From the NCBI RefSeq assembly GCF_004698125.1, contig NZ_ML214297.1, positions 1 through 64,000 on the forward strand: a stretch of DNA of 64,000 nt. Direction: 5' to 3'. The notes beneath the pieces were generated by a model. It did no database searches and had not been told where the DNA came from. It was given only the letters and a program-made list of their open reading frames with translations. The position numbers were made by a program, and so were the translations under genes. Of the stretch, positions 8,578 to 16,321 are shown piece after piece. Numbering within the stretch: the stretch's first letter is position 1; each line of letters opens with the position of its first letter. The DNA is from Halosimplex halophilum. GTDB taxonomy: Archaea > Halobacteriota > Halobacteria > Halobacteriales > Haloarculaceae.

Positions 8578-9297
8578 TCAGAGGTCGACCTCGAACCCGT
8601 CGAGCCGCCGCTGGGCCTCGGCGAGGGCGGTCTCGTCGTCGTCGGCCAGCGCGCGGCCGATGGCGCGGACGATGTAGACGAGTTCGCCCGCGCTGCGGGG
8701 GGACACGTCGCCGTCGAGCGCCTCGATGCGCTTCTGGTGGTCGCGCAGCGTCGCGAGCAGGGACCCGACGGTCTCGTCGGGGTTGTCGTCGAGGTACCGC
8801 CGCAGGTCCGAGCGGTAGGCGTCGACCGCGCGGGCGTAGGCGAGCCCGCGGACCGTCCGCATCGACTCGGGTACCGCGTCGGCGGGCGGGCGCTCGCCAG
8901 CGTCGGCCCCGCGGAGCAGTTCGAGGAAGTAGTACCCCTCGTCGTCGGAGAGGCGCATCGCGCGGGCGACCGCCTCGCCGGCGAGCCGGAGCTCGGCCGC
9001 CGCGAGGTAGGTGTCGTCGAGCGGGCGCAACTCGCCGCCGCTGACGAACCCCGACCGGCGGAGGTACTCCCGGCAGCGCTCGGCGGCGGCCTCGGCCACG
9101 TCCGCCAGCGGCTGGTCGTCGACGAGCCCCCGGATCTCGGTCAGGTCCAACTCGGCGCTGCCGGCGGTGTGCTCGGTGGGGTCGTCGAGCCCGACGCTCC
9201 GCATGCTGCCGCAGTCCGGGCAGACGACGCTCCCCGTCTCGTAGTACGACCAGCGGGTCCCGCACTCCTGGCACTCGCGCTCGCCGCGGATCTTCAT
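8578..9297 (-). CDS. zinc-ribbon haloarchaeal protein (DUF7117-like)
   Basis: A 239-residue protein with an N-terminal TFIIB-type zinc ribbon (CQECGTRW at residues 9-16 and CPDCGSM at 27-33) followed by an all-helical, acidic body of about 190 residues. A single zinc ribbon with a helical domain suggests a protein- or nucleic-acid-binding adaptor, but no catalytic motif is visible. I link it tentatively to the haloarchaeal DUF7117 group. It is convergent with folD, 21 nt apart. Confidence 0.75.
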   Translation of the reverse strand: MKIRGERECQECGTRWSYYETGSVVCPDCGSMRSVGLDDPTEHTAGSAELDLTEIRGLVDDQPLADVAEAAAERCREYLRRSGFVSGGELRPLDDTYLAAAELRLAGEAVARAMRLSDDEGYYFLELLRGADAGERPPADAVPESMRTVRGLAYARAVDAYRSDLRRYLDDNPDETVGSLLATLRDHQKRIEALDGDVSPRSAGELVYIVRAIGRALADDDETALAEAQRRLDGFEVDL

Positions 9298-9430
9298 ACG
9301 TCGGCCTTGCGGCCGAACGCCTAAAGTCGACGCGGTCGAACGGCCGAAACGGCAGTCGTGTCCCCGCTCGCACCCCGGCCGGAAACACGTTAGCCGACCG
9401 TCAGATGGCGATGCGATCCTGGGTCGGTAT

Positions 9431-9437
9431 CTTTAAG
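9431..9437 (+). promoter_or_regulatory. TATA box for ncRNA candidate
   Basis: ctttaag lies 24-30 nt before the first base of the downstream perfect hairpin (9461), the usual distance from archaeal TATA box to transcription start. Confidence 0.55.
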
Positions 9438-9460
9438 TTGTTCCCGGCCGGATGTACAGG

Positions 9461-9562
9461 TGACGCTTCGCTTGGAGGGCCGAAGCGTCAGCGGGGACCA
9501 ATTCAGGGCGGCAAGCGGCCGCGTGGGTTTTTCCCCCACACGGCCGCTTTCCATTCCTTTCG
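9461..9562 (+). ncRNA. candidate structured small RNA
   Basis: Two strong hairpins lie in tandem. Hairpin 1: tgacgcttcg (9461-9470) and cgaagcgtca (9481-9490), a perfect 10-bp stem with a 10-nt loop. Hairpin 2: 9513-9527 with 9535-9549, 14 of 15 pairs and loop tttttcc, followed by pyrimidine-rich tccattccttt. With the TATA box at 9431 the predicted transcript would start at the first hairpin base. A leaderless 66-codon frame from GTG 9460 exists, but its third-position composition is unlike local genes. It does not match SRP RNA, RNase P RNA or a C/D box RNA that I can recognise. Confidence 0.5.
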
Positions 9563-9770
9563 TGACCTCGACTCGCGAGCCGAGGCTACGCTCGCTGTAC
9601 CGGATCGGACACCGGCGCGTGCAGTGTGCGGAGCCGATACCCCGGGGGCGCGCCCGGTAGGTCGCCGTTACCGCCACACAGCGGTCGCTCCGTCGCCGGT
9701 CGTCACCGGGACGACCGTGCGTCGACCGGAACCAGCCGTCGAACGGACGGGCGGCGGGCGAGCGACCGCG

Positions 9771-10049
9771 TCACCTGATCGACAGCGAGTCGTCGGACGC
9801 GTCGGCGTCCTCGTCCCACTCGAGTTCGAGTTCCAGGCCGAGCTCGCCGGGGCCGTCGGCCGGTCCCTCGCGCTCGACTTTCACCTCGAACTCGACCTCG
9901 CGGGGCACGTCCACCGTGATGGAGTCCGCGCCGGTTTCGAGCGTCAGCGGTTCGCCGGTCTCCAGTCGGTCGGCGACGGTCCGGAGATACGAGGCGGTGT
10001 CCGTCCGGGAGAGTCGCCGCTCGTCTTCGAAGAGGACTGTCTCGGGCAT
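9771..10049 (-). CDS. amphi-Trp domain-containing protein
   Basis: A 92-residue protein typical of the amphi-Trp family: an N-terminal strand and helix (LFEDERRLSRTDTASYLRTVADRLETGE), then alternating amphipathic strands (ITVDVPREVEFEVKVERE, GELGLELELEWDED). These small beta-rich proteins are common in haloarchaea and may bind membranes or partner proteins; no enzymatic residues are known. Start ATG at 10049. The gene diverges from the PadR-like gene across a structured 257-nt intergenic region. Confidence 0.82.
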   Translation of the reverse strand: MPETVLFEDERRLSRTDTASYLRTVADRLETGEPLTLETGADSITVDVPREVEFEVKVEREGPADGPGELGLELELEWDEDADASDDSLSIR

Positions 10050-10147
10050 ACTCCCCGTACGCGCCCACCGGAGATAAGTGTCCGCCCCCGTCGGGGCAGC
10101 GCCGCCGTCCGTCGACCGGCGGGACGACGTTTCGAGGGCGATACCTG

Positions 10148-10252
10148 AAATCCAGCGAATACGAGCGCTACCGCGTATTCGTCAGCGGATTTAGCAATGG
10201 GAGAGCGGGTAACGCCGGAGTAATCCGGGCGTTCGCATATCCTGCCCCGCTC
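10148..10252. repeat. two stacked inverted repeats upstream of the PadR gene
   Basis: First repeat: aaatcc (10148-10153) plus gaatacg (10157-10163) match cgtattc (10174-10180) plus ggattt (10187-10192), giving 7 and 6 perfect pairs separated by an unpaired step. Second repeat: gagcggg (10203-10209) matches cccgctc (10246-10252) with inner gc-rich pairing. Both lie in the divergent promoter region between the amphi-Trp and PadR-like genes. Confidence 0.6.
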
Positions 10253-10261
10253 ATCAGTCGA

Positions 10262-10270
10262 TATATTTAT
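10262..10270 (+). promoter_or_regulatory. TATA box of the PadR-like gene
   Basis: tatatttat lies 37-45 nt before the ATG at 10307; this predicts a short leader of roughly 10-15 nt. The surrounding AT-rich stretch stands out from the GC-rich background. Confidence 0.6.
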
Positions 10271-10306
10271 CAATATCCGACAGTAAATTACGAACGGACA
10301 TTACCG

Positions 10307-10582
10307 ATGTACGACCTGACAGGATTCCAGCGTGACCTGCTGTACGTCATCGCGGGGAAGGAGGAGCCACACGGGCTGGCGATCAAGGAGGAGCTCGAGG
10401 AGTACTACGAGAAGGAGATCCACCACGGCCGGCTGTACCCGAACCTGGACACGCTCGTCGACAAGGGGCTCGTCGAGAAGGGCCAGCGCGACCGGCGGAC
10501 GAACTTCTACAGCCTCACCCGGCGCGGCCGCCGCGAGATTGAGGCCCGCCGCGAGTGGGAAGAGCAGTACGTCGACCTCTAG
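10307..10582 (+). CDS. PadR-family winged-helix regulator
   Basis: A 91-residue transcriptional regulator: LTGFQRDLLYVIAGKEEPHGLAIKEEL (helices 1-2), then the recognition-helix region RLYPNLDTLVDKGLVEKG and the wing RRTNFYSLTRRGRREIE. This is the standard PadR fold without the long C-terminal dimerisation coil, the usual short form in haloarchaea. Its own upstream region contains two large inverted repeats, so autoregulation is plausible. The 3' end overlaps the convergent transporter gene by 4 nt. Confidence 0.9.
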   Translation: MYDLTGFQRDLLYVIAGKEEPHGLAIKEELEEYYEKEIHHGRLYPNLDTLVDKGLVEKGQRDRRTNFYSLTRRGRREIEARREWEEQYVDL

Positions 10583-11835
10583 GGGTCACCGCGTGACGTA
10601 TCGCCGGACGCGTCCGGTCCGTCGTCGCTCCCGGCGGCTTCCCCGCCGGGTGTAGTGGCTTCGTCGTCCGTCGGGGGGGATCCACCGGCGGCCGCGTCCG
10701 CGTCGCGGGTCACGCCGTCCCCGCTTTCGTCCTCCGTCGCCGACCCGTCAGCCGCTGCGCCGTCGCCCTCGTCCGGTCGGTCCCGGCCGAGCAGGGCGGG
10801 GACGACCACTCCGCCGAAGTGCGTGAGGAAGACGAGGATCATCGGCCCGAGGAACAGGCCGTACCAGCCAAAGAGTAGCGGGCCGAGGATGTACGCGAAC
10901 ATCACGCTCCCGGTGTGCAGCGACCCGCCGGTGACGTACGGCCGGACCATGAGGTCCGGGATGACGTCGACGACGACGAACGAGACCGCGACGAAGGCGC
11001 CGACGAACACCCAGCCCGTCCCCTCGGTGAACGCGGTCGCGGCGAGGTAGATCGAGACGGGCACGTAGACGAGTTTCATCCCCACGACCGGGATCAGGCT
11101 GGCGATACCGGTCAGCAGGCCGACCAGGGCGGCGTACGGGACGGCGACCTCGGGGGGCGCGAAGACGTTGAGGACGCTGTAGGTGATCGCACCGACCGTC
11201 GCCGTGACGACGGCGTTGAGGATGTTGCCGGCGAAGATGAGTTCGAGGCTGTCGTCGACCTCGCGGGCGAACTCCTCGAAGACGGTCGGGCCGTCGTCGT
11301 CGAAGTCGGCCACCCAGGCGGCGAGCCGGTGGTCGTCGCGCAGCAGGTAGAAGGCGACGGCGAAGATGACGAACAGGTGGAGGAGCCCGGTCCCGAGAAA
11401 GCCCAGGTAGCTGGTCCCGCGGGAGAGCAACGGGCCGACCAGGTCCATCCCGCCGGCGCCCTCGAAGACGCCGCGGGGGTTCTCGACCGCCTGCGTGACG
11501 TTCAGGTAGGGGTCGGCGACCGCGATGTACTCGCCCAGGTCGGTCGTCCCGGCGAACTCCTGGAGCTCCTGGACGCCGATGGCCGTGGCGTACAGCAACA
11601 GTAGCACCGCCGGGAGCGCGAGCGTGACCAGCGCGAGCGCGGCCGAGACGGACCGCTGGCCCACCCGGTCGCGGATCTCCCCGTGGACCCGCCGCGTCGA
11701 GTAGTAGATGAACAGCGCGAACACGAAGGTACCGACGAACGAGTACAGCACCCACAGCAGGGCGAGCCCGAGCACTATCCCCACCGCCGCCCAGCCGATT
11801 CGCCCCCAGTCGGGGTCGAACTCGAACTCGACCAT
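10579..11835 (-). CDS. AI-2E family membrane transporter
   Basis: A 418-residue polytopic protein of the AI-2E/UPF0118 family (pump- or channel-like proteins named for autoinducer-2 export; some are Na+/H+ antiporters). Two N-terminal helices (about 8-65), a soluble linker, then helices around 150-170, 205-245, 250-300 and 320-345, including the conserved IPVVGMKLVYVPV segment. The C-terminal 70 residues are an acidic, Asp/Gly-rich tail typical of haloarchaeal cytoplasmic ends. ATG at 11835 (MVEFEFDPDW) is preferred to a start 16 codons upstream. Substrate not determinable. Confidence 0.88.
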   Translation of the reverse strand: MVEFEFDPDWGRIGWAAVGIVLGLALLWVLYSFVGTFVFALFIYYSTRRVHGEIRDRVGQRSVSAALALVTLALPAVLLLLYATAIGVQELQEFAGTTDLGEYIAVADPYLNVTQAVENPRGVFEGAGGMDLVGPLLSRGTSYLGFLGTGLLHLFVIFAVAFYLLRDDHRLAAWVADFDDDGPTVFEEFAREVDDSLELIFAGNILNAVVTATVGAITYSVLNVFAPPEVAVPYAALVGLLTGIASLIPVVGMKLVYVPVSIYLAATAFTEGTGWVFVGAFVAVSFVVVDVIPDLMVRPYVTGGSLHTGSVMFAYILGPLLFGWYGLFLGPMILVFLTHFGGVVVPALLGRDRPDEGDGAAADGSATEDESGDGVTRDADAAAGGSPPTDDEATTPGGEAAGSDDGPDASGDTSRGDP

Positions 11836-11910
11836 CGTCCGCGCAGTGGGTCGGATCGGGCATAAAACGGCCAGTCCGGTCACGGACCCGGCCGGGGTAA
11901 CGCCCCGCTA

Positions 11911-11917
11911 TTTATAC
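11911..11917 (+). promoter_or_regulatory. TATA box of the MgtC/DUF4010 gene
   Basis: tttatac lies 24-30 nt upstream of the GTG start at 11941, predicting a leaderless transcript and supporting that start codon. Confidence 0.65.
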
Positions 11918-11940
11918 GTGAGAACGGCATACGTCGGGCA

Positions 11941-13218
11941 GTGTTCGGAGTCGCGCAGTTGTCGTCGGTCCCGCTGGACCAGGAGGTGCTCCAGATCACG
12001 CTGGCGGGCGTGCTGGGCCTGTTCCTCGGGCTGGAGCGGGAGTGGTCGCACAAGTCCGCCGGCGTGCGGACGTTCTCGCTGATCAGTATGCTCGGCGCGG
12101 CGTTCACCGTGCTGGGCTCGACGCCGCTGGTAGTCGTCGGCGGCGCGCTCGTCATCGTCCAGGGGACGCTGCTGGCGGTCAGGGGGTTGCTTGCCGACGA
12201 GGCGGAAGACGAGGGGCTGTCGCTGACCACGTCGATGTCGATGCTGGTCGCCTACGCCGTGGGGACGCTCGTCGCCAGCGCCTACACCATCGAGGCGGTG
12301 ACGGTGACGGTCTTCTCCGCACTCCTCCTCGTGCTCAAGCGGGAACTGCACAGCTTCGCCTGGGGGATGACCCGCACCGAACTCCGGTCGGCCGCGGAGT
12401 TCGCCATCCTCGCGTTCGTCGTCTACCCGCTGTTGCCCGCCCGGAGCTACGAGGTCGGCGCCGCCGACCTGATGGTCGAGGTCGAACCCCGGGTCATCTG
12501 GCTGATGGTCGTCACCGTCGCGGCCATCGGCATCGTCAACTACGCCATCGTCCAGACCTACGGGAGCCGCGGCATCGCCGTCACCGGCTTCTTCGGCGGA
12601 CTGGCCTCCTCGACGGCGGTGGTCGGCGCGATGCTCGACCACGTCGAACAGCGCCCCGCGGTGAGCTCCTACGCCGTCGCGGCCATCCTGCTGGCCGACG
12701 CGGCCATGGCCGCCCGCAACCTCGTCATCGCGCTCGTCTTTACCTTCGAGACGGGGCTGCTCCTCGGGGCCGTGGTCCCGCTCGGCGCGGTGATACTCGG
12801 GAGTATCGCCATCGCGGGCTACACCGCCGACTGGACGGAGAACCTGGAGATGGACCTGGAGAGCCCCTTCTCGCTGCGGAACGTCCTGAGCTTCGGCGGC
12901 CTGTTCCTGGTCGTCATCGTCGCCGGCGGGCTGGCCGCCGCCGAGTTCGGCCGGCTGGGCTTCTACGTGACCGCCGCGCTGACGGGGCTGGTCTCCAGCG
13001 CCGGGGCGACCACCTCGGCGGTGATCCTCTACCGCGGCGGCGGCCTCTCCGGCGAGGCGGCCGTCTTCGCCATCCTCCTCGCGACGGCCTCCAGCATCGT
13101 CGTCAAGGCCGGGCTGACCTTCGCCGGCCCCGACCGGGAGTTCGCCGTCAAGACCGCGACGGTCAGCACGGTCCTGCTGGTCGCCGCCGGCGCCGTCACG
13201 GTCGGCGCGACGCTGTGA
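11941..13218 (+). CDS. MgtC/SapB-DUF4010 membrane protein
   Basis: A 425-residue integral membrane protein with an MgtC-like N-terminal domain (LGLFLGLEREWSHKSAGVRTFSLISMLG, residues about 25-52, the family signature with E-R-E and R-T-F) and a DUF4010 C-terminal domain, about 11 membrane segments in all. MgtC relatives affect magnesium homeostasis and ATP synthase in bacteria; the archaeal role is not established. The GTG start at 11941 is supported by the TATA box 24 nt upstream. It diverges from the AI-2E gene. Confidence 0.88.
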   Translation: MFGVAQLSSVPLDQEVLQITLAGVLGLFLGLEREWSHKSAGVRTFSLISMLGAAFTVLGSTPLVVVGGALVIVQGTLLAVRGLLADEAEDEGLSLTTSMSMLVAYAVGTLVASAYTIEAVTVTVFSALLLVLKRELHSFAWGMTRTELRSAAEFAILAFVVYPLLPARSYEVGAADLMVEVEPRVIWLMVVTVAAIGIVNYAIVQTYGSRGIAVTGFFGGLASSTAVVGAMLDHVEQRPAVSSYAVAAILLADAAMAARNLVIALVFTFETGLLLGAVVPLGAVILGSIAIAGYTADWTENLEMDLESPFSLRNVLSFGGLFLVVIVAGGLAAAEFGRLGFYVTAALTGLVSSAGATTSAVILYRGGGLSGEAAVFAILLATASSIVVKAGLTFAGPDREFAVKTATVSTVLLVAAGAVTVGATL

Positions 13219-13311
13219 GGGGCTGGTCGACGCCCGGGACCACCGCGACCGGCGGCCGACCGGCGAGCGCCCGTCAGATCACTTAACTTGCGACTGTGCC
13301 TCACTGCCGGC

Positions 13312-14649
13312 ATGGACAGGGACACGGCGGAGCCCGCGGTGTCGTCGATCCCCGGCGAGCGCGCCCGGGAGTGGGTCGAGTTCCACCACGAGACGGCCGC
13401 CCCGAGCACCTACGTCTACGAGTTCGTCTGGGACTACACCGAACCGGCGGAGGGACCGTTCTGCACCGACGTCGACGGCAACGTCCTCATGGACTTCACC
13501 AGCCACGTCGCCGCCTCCCCGCTGGGGTACAACAACCCCAAACTGATGGAGCGCATGGAGGGGTTCGATCTGGTAGACCCCATGAAGATCGCCGGCCAGG
13601 ACTTCTACGTCGCCAGCGGCGAACTGGGCGACCACCCGTTCCCGACGCCCGCGGACCTGATGGACCGGCTGACCGACCGGAGCGCGCAGTATGGAATGGA
13701 CACCGTCTTCCTCTCGAACTCCGGCGCCGAGGCCGTCGAGAACGCCATCAAGATCAGCTACGACCACACCGGCGCCGACTACGGGATCACCTTCCGCGGC
13801 GGCTTCCACGGCCGGACGCTCGGCGCGCTCTCGCTCAACCGCTCGAAGTCCGTCTACCGCCGCGAGTTCCCGGAGATCTCGAAGGTCCACGACGTGCCGT
13901 TCTGCGACGACCGCACCTGCGGCCCCGACTCCTGCTCCTGTGGCTTCTTCACCGGCGAGGGCTCGCAGTTGCGGAAACTGCTCGACCCGAAGCGCGGCGC
14001 CGTCCACCCCGACGACGTGGCCTACCTGATCGTGGAGCCTATCCAGGGCGAGGGCGGCTACCGCTTCCCGAGCGACGCGTTCGCCCGGGAGATCGCCGAC
14101 CTGTGCGAGGAGCACGACCTGACGCTCGTCGCCGACGAGATCCAGTCCGGCGTCGGCCGCACCGGCGAGTTCTGGGCGTCGGACCACTACCCGTTCGACC
14201 CCGACGTGATCGCGAGCGCGAAGGGGCTGCGCGTCGGCGCGACGATCTCCCGCGAGGAGGTGTTCCCCGAGCAAACCAGTCGACTCTCCTCGACGTGGGG
14301 CGCCGGCGACATCGTCTCGGCGCTGCAGGGCGCGCTCACGCTCGACGTGATCGACGACTACGACCTGATGGACAACGCCGTCGTCCGCGGCCGGGGGTTC
14401 CTCGAATCGATGCGCGACGCCGACCTCGGCCCCGTCGTCGACGTGCGCGGGAAGGGGCTGATGCTCGCCGTCGAGTTCGACACGAAGGAACGGCGCGACG
14501 ACGTGCAGGCCGCGGCGATGGAGCGGGGGTTGCTGACGCTCGGCTGCGGCCACAAGACGCTGCGCGTGCTCCCGCCGCTGGACGTGACCGAGCGGGAGAT
14601 CGACCTCGGCGTCGACCTGCTGACCGCCGCCGTCGGTGACGTGGCCTGA
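13312..14649 (+). CDS. class III pyridoxal-phosphate aminotransferase
   Basis: A 445-residue omega-aminotransferase (4-aminobutyrate, lysine or ornithine type). Seen: LSNSGAEAVENAIK (phosphate-binding), GGFHGRTLGALSLN, the DE pair in VADEIQSGVGRTG, and ASAKGLRVG with the PLP Schiff-base Lys. A cysteine-rich insert, CDDRTCGPDSCSCGFF at about 200-215, has four cysteines in 14 residues and could bind a metal, which is unusual for the fold. ATG at 13312 follows an AT-rich acttaacttgcg patch. Substrate specificity cannot be assigned. Confidence 0.9.
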   Translation: MDRDTAEPAVSSIPGERAREWVEFHHETAAPSTYVYEFVWDYTEPAEGPFCTDVDGNVLMDFTSHVAASPLGYNNPKLMERMEGFDLVDPMKIAGQDFYVASGELGDHPFPTPADLMDRLTDRSAQYGMDTVFLSNSGAEAVENAIKISYDHTGADYGITFRGGFHGRTLGALSLNRSKSVYRREFPEISKVHDVPFCDDRTCGPDSCSCGFFTGEGSQLRKLLDPKRGAVHPDDVAYLIVEPIQGEGGYRFPSDAFAREIADLCEEHDLTLVADEIQSGVGRTGEFWASDHYPFDPDVIASAKGLRVGATISREEVFPEQTSRLSSTWGAGDIVSALQGALTLDVIDDYDLMDNAVVRGRGFLESMRDADLGPVVDVRGKGLMLAVEFDTKERRDDVQAAAMERGLLTLGCGHKTLRVLPPLDVTEREIDLGVDLLTAAVGDVA

Positions 14650-14766
14650 CCGCCAGATCGGGGACGCGGCCCGACCGCCCTCGCTCGATTCCGCCGGGGC
14701 CGGTCGAACTCCCAGCCGGTCGAGCCCTGGGTCCGTCCAAACGCCGACCCTACTCCGGGGTAATCG

Positions 14767-14782
14767 CCGAATAGATATTCGG
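14767..14782. promoter_or_regulatory. perfect palindrome over the ZIP transporter promoter
   Basis: ccgaata-ga-tattcgg forms a 7-bp perfect inverted repeat centred 28 nt before the GTG start at 14803. It covers the AT-rich segment expected to be the TATA box. A bound repressor would block TBP; a metal-responsive regulator is a reasonable but unproven candidate. Confidence 0.55.
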
Positions 14783-14802
14783 ATCCGGCCAGACGGTCGG
14801 CC

Positions 14803-15579
14803 GTGTTCGCGGTCGTCCCGTGGTTCGCCGGAGCGTCCCTGCCCGGAGCGGTGGGGTTCGCGGTCCTGCAGGCGGGCGGGGAGGCCCCGCTCTCGAACCC
14901 GTGGTTCTACGCGGGGGTGTCGGCCCTGTCGCTGCTGGTCGGGTCGGCCGTCGGGATCTGGGTCAGCCCGGCTCGGCGGTGGCAGGCGGCGCTTCTGGCC
15001 GTCGGCGGCGGGTCGCTCGTCATCTCGCTCGCCTTCGAGCTGTTCGGGCCCGCCTTCCGGAACATCGGCGAGTACCCGGCCTCCGGCTACTTCCTCGTCG
15101 GCATCCTCGTCTTCGGGACGCTGGACGTGGCCATCGACCGCTGGGCCGACGACGACACCGAGGAGAACGGCGTGGGCCTGTGGGCGAGCGTGACGACGGA
15201 CGGCATTCCCGAGAACGCCGCCATGGGATCGCTGCTGGCCGGCGACTTCCACGGCGCGCTGGCGCTGCTGTTCGGCCTCGCTGTCACCAACGGCTCCCAG
15301 TCGATGATGTCGGGCACGAACATGGCCGAGACGCACGGCGACCGGAAGACGATGGCCGGCTGGGTCGTCACCGCGGTCGTCGTCGGCGGGGCGGTGATCG
15401 CCGGCTACCGCCTGCTCCCGCCGCTCCCGGACTACTGGATCGCAGCGGTCCGCGCGTTCGCCGCCGGCGCCATCCTCGCCAGCCTCGCCGGCGAGATCTA
15501 CCCCGACGCCTACGAGGAGGCCGGCCCGTACGTCACCCTCGCGACCGCCGTCGGCTTCCTGGTGACCTTCCTGCTCTGA
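14803..15579 (+). CDS. ZIP-family metal transporter-like protein
   Basis: A 258-residue membrane protein with about 8 helices. The amphipathic segment TTDGIPENAAMGSLL (around 127-141) corresponds to ZIP helix 4 (HSxxDGI/PEN), and LASLAGEIYPDAYEE (around 225-240) to helix 5, so metal-ligand positions are partly conserved (Asp, Asn, Glu) while the usual His residues are replaced. Zn2+ or another divalent cation is the likely substrate, by family only. GTG at 14803 is supported by promoter spacing. Its promoter holds a perfect palindrome. Confidence 0.75.
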   Translation: MFAVVPWFAGASLPGAVGFAVLQAGGEAPLSNPWFYAGVSALSLLVGSAVGIWVSPARRWQAALLAVGGGSLVISLAFELFGPAFRNIGEYPASGYFLVGILVFGTLDVAIDRWADDDTEENGVGLWASVTTDGIPENAAMGSLLAGDFHGALALLFGLAVTNGSQSMMSGTNMAETHGDRKTMAGWVVTAVVVGGAVIAGYRLLPPLPDYWIAAVRAFAAGAILASLAGEIYPDAYEEAGPYVTLATAVGFLVTFLL

Positions 15580-15685
15580 ACGGTGTCTTCGGGGGTTGGA
15601 GCGTCCCGGTACGGGTCGCCGTGGGAGTCCCGCACCACGGCACGAGAGCGGCGCGCTTTTGCCGCCGAGACGAGTTCGCCCGTCC

Positions 15686-16261
15686 ATGTACGAGGTCGAG
15701 GTCAAGGTCCGCGCGGACCACGAGGCGGTCGAGCCGGCCCTGGAGGCCGCGGGCGCCGAGTTCGTCGACAGCGTCGTCCAGGCGGACACCTACTACGACG
15801 CGCCCCACCGGGACTTCGCGGAGACCGACGAGGCGCTGCGGATCCGCCGGGAGCACAGCCCGGCGTCGGACGGGCCCGGGGACGAGGGCAGCCCGGAGAC
15901 GACGAAGATCACCTACAAGGGGCCGCTGCTGGAGGCCGAGTCGAAATCGCGCGAGGAGCACGAGACGACCGTCGCCGACGCCGAGGCAGTCGTGGGGATC
16001 TTCGACGGCCTGGGCTTCGAACCGGCCGCCACGGTTCGAAAGGAGCGGGCCCACTACCGCCTCGACGGCTACACCGTCACGCTCGACAGCGTCGACGGCC
16101 TCGGCGAGTTCGTCGAGGTCGAGACCGAGACCGCCGACGACGACATCGAGACCGCACGCGAGGGCGCCCGCGCGGTCCTCGACGACCTCGGTCTGGATCC
16201 CGACGAACAGATCCGCACCTCCTACCTCGGGCTCCTCCTCGCGGATGATGCGAGCGAGTAA
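15686..16261 (+). CDS. cyaB: CYTH-domain protein (class IV adenylate cyclase type)
   Basis: A 191-residue CYTH/triphosphate-tunnel protein. It starts MYEVEVKVRAD, containing the ExExK motif (Glu3, Glu5, Lys7), and continues with DTYYDAPHRDFAETDEALRIRRE and the paired-Arg/Lys strands typical of CyaB. Family members act as thermophilic-type adenylate cyclases or as thiamine triphosphatases or polyphosphate-type hydrolases; cyclase activity is a family name, not shown here. ATG 15686 is directly before the motif. It is followed 60 nt later by the SAM synthetase gene. Confidence 0.87.
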   Translation: MYEVEVKVRADHEAVEPALEAAGAEFVDSVVQADTYYDAPHRDFAETDEALRIRREHSPASDGPGDEGSPETTKITYKGPLLEAESKSREEHETTVADAEAVVGIFDGLGFEPAATVRKERAHYRLDGYTVTLDSVDGLGEFVEVETETADDDIETAREGARAVLDDLGLDPDEQIRTSYLGLLLADDASE

Positions 16262-16287
16262 TTAGATCAGGCGTTCCGGTTTCCGCA

Positions 16288-16296
16288 AGTTATACG
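16288..16296 (+). promoter_or_regulatory. TATA box of the SAM synthetase gene
   Basis: agttatacg lies 26-34 nt upstream of ATG 16322, giving a leaderless mRNA and deciding against the GTG start at 16298, which would fall just after the box. Confidence 0.65.
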
Positions 16297-16321
16297 AGTG
16301 GGGGTATCCAACGCGGAGACA

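Larger units (their letters stand above)
9298..9770. other. 473-nt intergenic region holding an ncRNA candidate
   Basis: No convincing protein gene: the frames that cross it lack the strong G/C third-position bias of neighbouring genes. It contains a TATA box at 9431 and two strong hairpins described separately. The part after 9560 is GC-rich without clear structure. Confidence 0.6.

Noticed and set aside
9390-9677. Minus-strand frame of 95 codons across the ncRNA candidate
   Set aside because: Codon composition does not match local genes and it would start inside GC-rich sequence without promoter; the hairpin/TATA arrangement on the plus strand explains the region better.
13279-15789. Long minus-strand frame opposite the aminotransferase and ZIP-like genes
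   Set aside because: Same reason; composition is repetitive and matches no family, while the plus-strand proteins have catalytic motifs.
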